DNA from: Heritiera littoralis
Taxonomy: Eukaryota; Streptophyta; Magnoliopsida; Malvales; Malvaceae
Direction: 5' to 3'
Assembly: GCA_031772115.1 (NCBI GenBank)
Contig: JAPDPK010000010.1
Coordinates: forward strand, 682,001-746,000
Length of the DNA: 64,000 bases
Under the pieces are notes generated by a model. The model searched no databases and had not been told where the DNA came from. It saw only the letters and a program-made list of their open reading frames with translations. Below are positions 23,943 to 33,157 of this stretch, in pieces (positions within the stretch are counted from its first letter, which is position 1; each line of letters opens with the position of its first letter). Both the position numbers and the translations under genes were made by a program.

Positions 23943-26651
23943 AACACAGGGCACTTAGTGCAGTAGGCTAAATGCTCTGTGTCAACTTTGAAAATTTGTA
24001 GAAATTAGCACAGATTGAATTTGACTACAAAATTTAGGTTTCTAGAAAGGTAAATGAGTTAAGAATAATATGGTTTTGAGTTTACACAATTTGGACAACC
24101 TATCTTGAGATATGGCCCAATTTGTACATAGAGGTCAGTAGACAATCTACTAGAATGCATCTGGAAACAGGGTAACTTTGAGGAATTATTAGAAATAATT
24201 TCGAAATGATAAAATTGTGAAACTTGCTATTCTGAATAGGGAATTCGATTAAGATTCATATGGTTTTGGGATTCATAATTTTGGATATCCTATAATTAGT
24301 AATATAAATTTTAATGCACAAAGGTTAGAAAACCATCCTTCCATATGGGTCAATTAGGTTGAATTTGGAAAATTGTGAGGAACAATATGGAATGAACTAG
24401 AAAATGGGCTTTATACTTCTGGATAGGAAATTAAGTCAGATTACATATAAAATTGACGGTGCATTAATCGAATTCAATATTTTCCGTTATGAATAGAAAG
24501 GTGTTGATAGGTCGGAAATTCTTATAAAGAATAATTCTAATGAGTAGGATTTCTAAGAATGCTTAGTGTATATGTATGTTTCGGAATTGAACTTGTATGA
24601 CTCATCTTCTGCGGCTCGAAGCTAAATAAACGAAATGGGAAAGGAGACGAATAAGGACCTAATCATTGGTTCAAGGCCACAAAGTGTACGGTTTGAATGA
24701 AATGACATCGTATAGATAAGGGATGCGTGTGTGAATTTGTAGGGATATCCGAATGCATGGCTTTCATGCTATGAATTTTATAAGATTTATTGGATATTGA
24801 ATTGCCTTGAAATGATACGAAATTGTGGTTTCTGGCTGTTGAGACTGTGTTTGAAAGTGCAGGGATGTTAGGACTCTGGCAGCTGTTATGTTGCCGAAAT
24901 TTACTAAAGATATTTCCAAAAATATTATTAAATATTTTTAATACATCATTGGTGTTTATCCTAGCCTCAAAAGTGATAAATTATTTATTTTCATAAATGG
25001 TGGAATTACCAAAAAGTAGTGATTAGATATTCATGGTACTGATTTCGGTAAAAGTTTCACTACTGAAAATTCATCGCACGTGTTTTATAGTGAAAGGTGT
25101 GATTGGTGAAGTGAAATGATGAATAGTAAATATTTTATAATTATTTTCAATATGATATTCACTATTTTATTTATGATTTTCCTTTATGGACAAAATAAAT
25201 TCTATCACGTGTAATGATTTCCACAAAGGTATTATCACTGTGTAAATATTATTTGAGACTAAAATGTCTCCACATGTGTTCTATAATAAGAAATGTGTTT
25301 GGTGGAATTACTATTAATTTTGGAAAATAAATATTTCTATTTTTCTAAAAAGTATGAAACTACTGGAAATGATTTCTTATAACCTTGAATTTAAAGTTTT
25401 GGAAAGAAAGCATGGAAACACGTGTGTATGTGCTCTATGGTGAAAAGAAACAGTTACGAGATTTTATTACTACAGTGTAATTATTTTATAAACTGTTTTT
25501 ACCATACGAGATATTGTGATTTATACCTTTATGGATTTTCTGAAAGATATTATTGATTTTACTTAATTTCATAAAGGTGATGAGATTTCTTATACACTGT
25601 TTTAAGACTGATTGCCCCATATCATGCTCACGTGTTCATGTGTACCCTCTCATATGTTATGCTGTTGACATTGAGCCGTCTTCAGCATCCGGTTGTCACC
25701 CGCTTAGTGTACGACTGAGGACACCTATGGACTATGGCCATAGATCTCATGTGTTTATTATATTGTCCCTACAGGGATCTCACATGTACCCTATTATTGC
25801 CTACGAGACTTATAGAATGATATCATCAGGGTGTTTCCTGGTCTCTACTATTATTCCACGTGTTATTATTGGTTTTGGTGATAACCATCGAAATATACTG
25901 TTTATTGTGATGCTTTATCACTGACTGATGAAATATGTGAACGGTGTTTTACTGCTACACGTGTTTTAAGTGATTGATTTCAATGGTGAAAATCAAATAA
26001 TTTTCAAATATTGTTCACATGATTTAATAAATTATTTTATTTAAACATGTGATATTTTATATGCTGTAAATATTTTAGTGAGTTTATATTAAAATAAATT
26101 TCTACTCCCTATAGTCGCTCTGGGTTTCCGAGACAAGATAGGTATTTCATAATACCTTCCTTACTCTATCTGGATTTCCTGGCCGACTATAGTATCCTTC
26201 CTTTTAGTGTGCCCAACATACCGATAGTAAACTAAAAGGTTTTACTGCATATAGTCTTCGAGATATCAAAATTTGCATACAACTCTCTTACTGAGCCGTG
26301 GTTTGCTCATTTATTTACTTTCATCATCACAGATTTGAAGTAAGGAATAGATAAAGTACCAAACCATGGATTAGCTGCGCTTTGAGTAGTTTGGAGTATC
26401 GTATGATGGATTCTCGAGATATCATGTTTACATTTGTATATTCAGACCTGTTTATACAGTACTATTGGTTGTAAAAGTAATTTCAGGGGATGTAAACTAA
26501 CTCTTAAACTTGTGAATATTAATTGACAATAAATAAATATTATCTAATTTGTTTACTGTTGTAGATGAACAGTGTGTAAAGGCATTACAGACAGCCCAAC
26601 AATATAAAATGTATGGAAAAATGTGAAATAATGTAGTCACGGGATGTGACA

Positions 26652-26905
26652 AAAAATTTAAAATTTTGAAAACAATTATTTTTTATTATATAATTATATC
26701 AATCATATATTACCAACAAAATAAATATTGAATCTTTTTAATTTAATTATTAAATAAAATTAATTTAAAACACCATAATATATGTATTAAATAATCTTTA
26801 ATATCATACTTATTGTATTTACAATAATAAATTTATTATTAATTTAACATTTGATTTTATTATAAAAATCATTTTAACATTTTTTTATAATAAAATTTTA
26901 ATTTT
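26652..26905. other. AT-rich spacer between two LTR elements
   Basis: About 250 bases, strongly AT-rich, no gene. It separates the outer element's 3' LTR from element C. Confidence 0.6.
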
Positions 26906-26910
26906 ATTAC
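26906..26910. repeat. Target site duplication (left) of element C
   Basis: attac, repeated at 37821-37825 directly after the second LTR. Confidence 0.85.
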
Positions 26911-27303
26911 CGTTGTTGCATAAAACAACAATGATTGGTTGCTGATGTCACATCTCAATCTTCGTGTCAAGCTGTCCCTCAGAATTCTGCAAGAAAGAAA
27001 ACCATCAGGGGGCGCAGGGGCTTTTCCTTGCACGTGCACTCAGATGCTTAAGTCAGACATAATTTTTAGCAGTATTTTTGTAGGTCAATAGAGCTTAGGG
27101 TTTAAGAATGATACCTGTGACCTATTTATAGAGTTGTTTTGCGCGTAATTACTTTTAAGACCCACAATATAAACAATAGCCCAATAGGTCATTTATGGCC
27201 CTTCTGAATCCTCTTTCTTCTTGGGCTTAAACTATTATTTGGCCCAATATTCTTCAGTTTGACTTATAGAAAAGCCTAGTAATCTTTAACTTGACCTACA
27301 TCA
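26911..27303 (-). repeat. 3' LTR of element C
   Basis: 393 bp, pairs with 37427-37820. On the - strand it starts TGATGTAGGTCAAG and ends CAACG, where the partner has CAACA, so the last base is mutated. Confidence 0.87.
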
Positions 27304-27320
27304 ATTGCTCCCCACTCTTT
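27304..27320 (-). other. Polypurine tract of element C
   Basis: On the - strand AAAGAGTGGGGAGCAAT abuts the LTR start TGATGTAGG. Confidence 0.75.
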
Positions 27321-27344
27321 TGCAGGATTTACCCTGTGAAAGAG

Positions 27345-27353
27345 TATATAAAG
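27345..27353 (+). promoter_or_regulatory. TATA box of a possible antisense transcript in element C
   Basis: TATATAAAG on the + strand, about 75 bases before the ATG at 27421 of a + strand coding-like stretch. It sits just inside the 3' LTR of the - strand element, so it would drive transcription antisense to the element. Confidence 0.4.
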
Positions 27354-27420
27354 AACGGGCTTTTCCCCTCTTTCTGGGATTATCACAAGAGTCTTTTCAT
27401 CTTCACTTGAGGGCTCAACT

Positions 27421-28005
27421 AATGGACTTCATCATTATTTGTAACAGAAACGACATCGTGACATCGTTTCTTTTGTCAAGTGCCTTTTTAGAATGCTACC
27501 GGGATACATTTTTCTCCTCTGAGCTAAATGCTTCTCAAGCGGAATATGGCACCCTTCTTTTCGAATTTTAAGGTCTTAGCAGACCGAAACCAAGAGCTAT
27601 AAGGAGAAATTGTAAGATTGCAAAGCCACCAAAGCTTTCTATTAGCCAAGAGGAAGAAAACCAAATCTGAGTTAAAGCCATGAGGGCGCATCGTTAAGAA
27701 GTGCCACAAGAGGATGCATATGTTCTTATCTGGTTTCATCAGGTGCAATTTGTACTTGGCATGCTCTTGATTGGTTGAAGCTTGATCCAGATGCTGAGGA
27801 TTTGGAACCTTTTCTGAGGATAGGTACTTTTAAAGATCTATCTGATCTTACCAGCCCTTAGGAGCCTTTTCGTTGACCCGAGATGGTCGAGGTTCTCACG
27901 GGCTTGGACAAAGATGATTTAGATAATCTAGAGACTAACTTTCTTAAGGATCAAACTCTTGACATCATAGCGCCTTAAGACGCACATGCCTGGGTGTCTG
28001 TTAGT
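27421..28005 (+). pseudogene. Degenerate + strand ORF antisense to element C
   Basis: From the ATG at 27421 the + strand reads as protein-like blocks across several frames: a start block (MDFIIICNRNDIVTSF), a Lys/Glu-rich coiled-coil-like block around 27580-27700 (LLAKRKKTKSEL), and an acidic block around 27780-27850 (LDPDAEDLEPFLRIGTF). Stops and shifts separate them. I recognise no family with certainty. The coiled-coil layout resembles plant 'gypsy-type' accessory ORFs, and antisense ORFs between pol and the 3' LTR are known in Tat elements such as Grande and Retand. This is inference; it could also be captured host sequence. Confidence 0.35.
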
Positions 28006-28189
28006 ATCGATACTCCTTTTTTATGCAGAAGTTAATCTAGAGTGCTCCCCAGTTTTTTGTGAAAGAGCTTAGTCTTTTACAAACCGATCAACACCTTTTA
28101 AACTCATTTACAGAGGCAACTACACATTTACCTTGTACTAATCTTAGGTAATAATCAGACTTTCCTCGCATACTTTTTGCTTCAAGTCC

Positions 28190-28960
28190 ATGTGTTGCCC
28201 ATCTCGTACCTTTTTTGCTTAGGGACTTTATAGAATTGATAAGACTCACAGCCTGCATACTGTGTGCTCCCTCGTTCTCCTTATGAAGCACTTTTCATCT
28301 GAAGAAGAACTCTTACTTGGGTATCGTATTTATCTGTACACTTTATTGTTTGAGGATTTCACAATTTGCCCATTTCGTGTATTTTTCGCTTAGGAACTTT
28401 ATAGAATTGCCCGTCTCACGCATTTTTCGCTTAGGGACTTTAGAGAGTTGTCTGTCTCGTGCATTTTTCGCTTAGGGACTTTAGAGAGTTACCGTCTCAC
28501 TCATTTTTCGCTTAGGGACTTATTTTTGCTTATCTCGCACTATTTTGTGCTTAGGGACTTATTTTCGCCCGTTTTGTATATTTTTTTGCTTAGGGACTTA
28601 TTTTCGCCCGTCTTGTATATTTTTTCGCTTAGGGACTTATTTTCGCCCGTCTCGCACCTTTTTGTGCTTAGGAACTTATTTTCACCCGTCTTGTATTTTT
28701 TTTGCTTAGGGACTTATTTTTGCCGGTCTCGCACCTTTTTGTGCTTAGGGACTTATTTTCGCCTGTCTTGTATATTTCTCACTTAAAGACTTATTTTTGC
28801 CAGTCTTGCACCCTTTTCTGCTTAGGGAATTATTTTCACCCATCTTGTATATTTTCTCGCTTAAGGACTTATTTTTGCCCGTCTCACACCCTTTTGTGCT
28901 TAGGGACTTATGTTTGCCCTAGGCGACTAGTTCGTGCATTTTTTGCTTCGAGCTCCCTTC
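28190..28960 (-). repeat. Tandem array of about 39-bp units in element C
   Basis: Roughly fifteen or more units with the core 'gcttagggacttatttt'. From about 28540 on, units alternate between one containing 'tcttgtatatttt' and one containing 'tctcgcacctttt', giving a 78-bp dimer. It lies upstream of the polypurine tract, i.e. in the 3' UTR, the same place where the Tat/Ogre element carries its arrays. Open frames here (28448-28786, 28702-28965) only reflect the repeat. Confidence 0.88.
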
Positions 28961-28965
28961 TTTGA

Positions 28966-29708
28966 CCAGCTTCCATTTTTTCTTCTTCTATTCCTGCAAC
29001 ATGTCTATCAAAACATGGAGGATTATCATAGTACAAATAAAAATAACTGGCCTTCCATTTCATATTATAGTATTTTCAATCAAATGGAACAAGTAACAAC
29101 ATAATTGCAACAAATGTTAAAACAATAATATCAAGTGTTTACCGCCAGTACAGTTCCAAGTCTTGGTTTTTGTGAAGTTTGTAAAGTACCAGTGATTGGT
29201 TTAGCCAGAAAATATGGTTAGAGAACACTCAAAGCAATTGGATGTTCTGTTGTCAACCATGGATTGTGCACTAAATCGCGCCTCGGTTCTCCACTCATAG
29301 GAACTAACAATCCGCCCCCACAAGCATATTGCAAGTTGTTTTCGATCCAACTATATCGAACCAAGCTCTCCCTGGCTTGCTGCTTTACAAGACAGTGGCT
29401 AGTACCTCCTTTGGACACCTACCTCAGATCTTCTATCATCCGCATGTCCTTGCTTAGTCGGTGAAGATTGTAACAATGCGCAAGGGACTTTGTTGACCTT
29501 GCATCCAAGCAATTGGCTATGTGCTTTTTTCTAACTCATCAGCAATTAGCTCTCGTTTCTTGCTGTCAACACTAATAGGGCGTTCTACCTGGACCATAAC
29601 CCCTTTACTGTCTCTGCTTGATGCACCCACGTGCGCTTCTGTGACATCACAAGGGCCCTTAATTCGGACAAAGGCCACCAACCTGACTGTCTTACCCTTT
29701 TGCCCTTT
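28966..29708. other. Element C interior without recognised gene
   Basis: About 740 bases between the tandem array and the protease relic. Open frames at 29218-29418 (-) and 29521-29811 (+) show no domain I recognise. RT would be expected here on the - strand and is absent. Confidence 0.5.
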
Positions 29709-30165
29709 TTATCTCGATGGCATCGAAGACTTTTCTACCTTTGGTCTCCTACTCTCTGTTGGGACAAAGCATGGGCACCTCTCGTCACCAATCCATAGGC
29801 CGCCCGAATGAGGTATAGGTACTGCTTTTACGTCAACAAAGAATTTCAACTCGAGAATTAGGTCAAAATCATCAAGCGACGGTGCTGCAAGTATGCACTT
29901 ATGTTCCCATCTTTCCACCTTTATCGTGACAGCGGTTATGCTTAGGACAGATTGTGCTTTGGCGCTTATAGCCTTGATCTAACTTTGGCAACTTGGAGAC
30001 GGTCAATCCAAGTCGCTGCGTAACTTGCTGGGAGATAAAATTGTTGGTATCCAGCATAGCTCGCACACTTTGCTCATTCATCTCGTATATCAACCCGTTA
30101 TGGGGGCCTCGCTTGTCCACCGTGATGGCATTCAACAATCGCATTGGGTTGAGTTTAGAATCCAA
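29709..30165 (-). pseudogene. Retroviral-type aspartic protease remnant of element C
   Basis: The frame 30165-29899 contains AMLDTNNFISQQVTQRLGL, which fits the active-site region of plant Ty3/gypsy proteases (usually DTG-A-x-NFIS), with Gly replaced by Asn. The frame 29918-29709 continues with LDDFDLILELKFF, the second conserved block (usually DFDVILGMDFL, here Glu replaces Gly). A frameshift near 29910 separates them. Upstream gag and downstream RT are not visible, so this is the only clear coding relic of the element. Confidence 0.75.
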
Positions 30166-30268
30166 CTCTTCTGCCTTGCTTTCAAAGACTGTCTGTGTAA
30201 TTAGACTAGAGGACAGTCTATCATACGATGGTCGGTAGTAACTTACTCACGCAGTAAATCGAGTAGTC

Positions 30269-30282
30269 CTTATTATTATTAC

Positions 30283-30352
<70 letters not shown>
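30269..30352. repeat. (TTA)n microsatellite
   Basis: An almost perfect TTA run inside element C. Confidence 0.95.
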
Positions 30353-30354
<2 letters not shown>

Positions 30355-30399
30355 AAGGCCACTCAAGAGACTCTTCTATCTACAAATGTGGGAAAGGGC

Positions 30400-32250
30400 A
30401 CCCTTTTTTTAAAGCAAGCCCTCTTATACATGTGTGGCTGTCAACAGGCCAAGGGTGTGGCCCCCTAAGTCACTTCTAGCCGATTTCCCGCTAGTGGAAT
30501 CCTGTCAGGATCTCAGGAAGCTTTTGTGACAGCTGACTGATCGATGGGACAGCAAGAAGCTTTTAAACACTTTATCGGCTTAGTGTGTGCACCAGGTCTA
30601 GAGGGTTCTAGACCCTTCTGCTCAGATCCGCACCTAGGCGTGCACCTGCTCACCCATCGAGCTTTATCGAGTTCTTAGGGAGCTTTTTTCATCTGGAGGT
30701 CACCCGATTCTTGCTCGTCGATCCAAGTCCGTACTCGGCTGGGCATGCACTTGGATCACCCAAATTGGTCAATCGCCTAGATCCTTTATTCACTCGAATC
30801 ATGTTCGCCATTGGGATTCCAGATTGAGTCTGGCATGGCTCGCCTTTTCATTAGATGGGCAGTCTCTTACCTAACCCAATTCTTTCTCGCCATATAGGCC
30901 ACTCTTTGCCTAAGCTTGCATCTGGCTTGCCCCATTTTCATCGCTTGTTCACTATGCTCACAATCATTGCTTTGTCGGGCGAACTCTACCGGCAGGCTGA
31001 GGTGTCACATGCACAAGCCCCACAATTGCGAAGGTGGCTGTTGCAACGGGCTTTTCTCGCCAGCATTTGCTATAATAGGGAAGCCTGTCGCGAACGCAAT
31101 ATGCTCGCCAAAGTTTGCTCTACTGGGCGAGCCTACTGTTTGTATGCTGTGCTCGCCACAATTGCTCGCCATCACTAATCAACATACTACAAGGACCTTT
31201 GTTCGCTCGTATTGCTTACCAGGCGAGAGTTGCATGTGGCGTACTGGGCTACCACATGCACGTGGCGCGCCATTGCCAAAGAAGCCTGCGCGTGGAATAT
31301 AGCTCTCCCGCATTGCTCGCCATCGCCAAAGGAACATGTCTCATATATTCTTTGCTCGTCCGCATTGTGCTATCAAGCGAGTCTTGCATGAGGGTGCTTT
31401 GATCGCCCATAATGTTCACTGGGCGAGCATTTGTGTGCGGCAGACTGGGCGAGCCTTTTGCGCGAGCCATTCCATCGCCAAGATGGCTTGCTACGTACTG
31501 AAAGTCTAAGCATTGAAGGATTGCGCGTAACGTTTGCTCGCCTTCACTGCTCAACCGGGTGAGCATTCTATACGGTAGACTATGTAAGTCGTTTAATTGC
31601 CAAAAATGTCTTTCTGCTATCAACATCTTTGCTTGCCCACATTATTCTACTGGGCGATCCCCTCTAATGCCAAAAAGGCCTCCCTCGCGGACCTGTGCTC
31701 ACCTATACTATTGAGCTATCGCGTGAGTGAGGCACTCTTTTGCTAAAGGGGCCTATGTTTAAGACGTGTGCTCTCCCATCAAAGAGGCTGCCGAGAGCGG
31801 CAAACGGGGCTGTCGCCTGCCTCGTGGAATTGTCCTCGCCGTATAGGTTCTCGCCAAAGTGATTGTCGCGTGGGTGAGCTAATCTGTCACGAAAGAAGAG
31901 TACCGTGTGGTCCTGCTCTCGCCTGCATTGGCTGATGCATGGACGAGCCACTCTCTCCCCGAAAGAGCCTGCCGCTTACGATCTGTGTTTGCCCATTACT
32001 CTACCTCGCCAAAGGTCCTACCGCGTGAGTACTGTGCTTGTCCATCACTATACCAGGCGAGCTTAGGTGCGGTAGACAAGCCTGTCGTGTGTGGGAGACC
32101 CTCTATCACCCAAAAGATCTATTGCATGCGGGAGCCCTATCTCGCCCAAGGCCTGTCACGCGATGGACGTCAAGAAATTTACGATGGATGCGTCTATGTA
32201 TGATGCACAGAATGGGAGACTTCTACTAAGGGTTGTAGTTTAAGTTCTCT
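30400..32250. repeat. GC-rich tract with repeated inverted GCTCGCC / GGGCGAGC pairs
   Basis: A 1.8-kb tract clearly richer in G+C than its surroundings. It is built from degenerate units in which 'gctcgcc' is followed after about 12-25 bases by 'gggcgagc' or a variant. The clearest pair is 31103-31109 with 31125-31132 (15-base loop). Others lie near 31401-31428, 31538-31562 and 31630-31660. Motifs 'cgccaaag' and 'tgtcgcgtg' recur. The open frames here (30855-31402, 31249-31626, 31703-32229) are low-complexity by-products. The same motif family resumes at 36840-37230 beyond the solo LTR. Confidence 0.7.
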
Positions 32251-33157
32251 TCTTCGAGCAGGTTAGGGCTGCAGCTAGAGTTCAATTATTTAACAACAAT
32301 CCACGCGATACTTCCCATTCCACGATGAACACTGATTAAGAATGAGAGAAGACTGCAGCTGAAGATTGCAACTTCCTTCTCTCGCCCAAGGCCTTTCGCC
32401 ACGTGGACCTTTGACATGACGTTGCTCCACTTCCTTTGCCTTAACTTTGCAAGTCTATCAGCATCCTTCGTTACAATTTCTCAGCTACTGCTTCAATTTC
32501 TTCAAGATCTAATGCAACAATGGAGATGGCGATGCATAATACTTTAAGATTCTTTTTCTTGACTTGTGCTTTTCTCAAAACAGAAGCAAATAGCGAGGTG
32601 ATCTACGCCAAGCAACAATAGGCGTGGTTGTTAGTTGACCTGATGGATGAGCAAGGCGTGCAGTAGGTCGGGGTGAGGCATGACTGAAACGCTAAATGTG
32701 CAAGGAAGCGTGGTGATCTGGACTAGCGCAAAAGGGGATGCGGTTCTGTGCAGTAGCGTAGTAGGTTTTTGGTGCAGGTACAGGTGGATTGATGGTTTCA
32801 TGGAAGCTGGGTGCGACAATGCAGAGGTGGCACAAGCAGCAGGGAAGGACAGCAGCGTGTGGCACGATGCAGAGCAGTGCTTGGCGATGATGATAGTGTG
32901 AACAAGGGCTGTCTTCCCCCTGGCACATGTCTATTTTTACATTAATAGTATAAAATTCCCAAAAAAAATTTATGTCCAAGGGCTTGAAGCATCTTTAAAT
33001 CAAATTTCTTGGACAGTTGAGCATGCCCAATTACACTAGCACATTTCATGGCTAGCTTCTTTAAGCTAATTAACAAATCGAGCTTGGATTCCAAAAGAGA
33101 ACAAAGCCAACTGACGTCTTCAATGCTATTATTCCCTAAAATTTCTTCTTTTTCTCA
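32251..33157. other. Element C interior, no recognised gene
   Basis: About 900 bases up to the solo LTR. Open frames at 32680-32901 (+) and 32692-32979 (-) overlap on opposite strands and show no domain. Confidence 0.5.

Larger units (their letters stand above)
1..26651 (+). mobile_element. Outer long-LTR retrotransposon (LARD-like), left end outside window
   Basis: The first 699 bases match 25953-26651 along their whole length, with about 4-5% differences by eye, so they are the ends of two LTRs of one element. A primer binding site follows the first copy and a polypurine tract precedes the start of the second LTR at 21363. Without the nested Tat/Ogre insertion the internal region is only about 3.2 kb, and I can read no gag or pol motif in it. 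Long LTRs with a short non-coding interior fit the non-autonomous class called LARD. It is interrupted at 3331-20809 by the Tat/Ogre element and at 22735-23942 by a hAT-like element. The target duplication of the outer element cannot be tested because its left end lies outside the window. Confidence 0.8.
21363..26651 (+). repeat. 3' LTR of the outer element (about 5.3 kb with insert)
   Basis: Starts TGTAAGATCT after the polypurine tract and ends gggatgtgaca. Its last 699 bases pair with the window start. Subtracting the hAT insertion leaves about 4.07 kb, long for an LTR. The related - strand LTR at 61337 shares blocks around 25600-25760 (cacgtg-rich, 'atcatgctcacgtg') and 26110-26210 ('actatagtatccttcctt'), so the sequence is family-typical rather than host DNA. 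The ORF at 25553-25924 (+) lies in this shared LTR region and has no known domain. Confidence 0.85.

Noticed and set aside
28448..28965. ORFs with repeated 'LRDLFSPVLYIF' and a CRISPR-like look of evenly spaced repeats
   Set aside because: The units are contiguous tandem repeats without unique spacers, inside a plant retroelement. It is neither a repeat protein nor a CRISPR array.
30855..32229. Several overlapping ORFs with Cys/Arg-rich products
   Set aside because: They arise from the GC-rich hairpin-motif tract, overlap on both strands and match no family.
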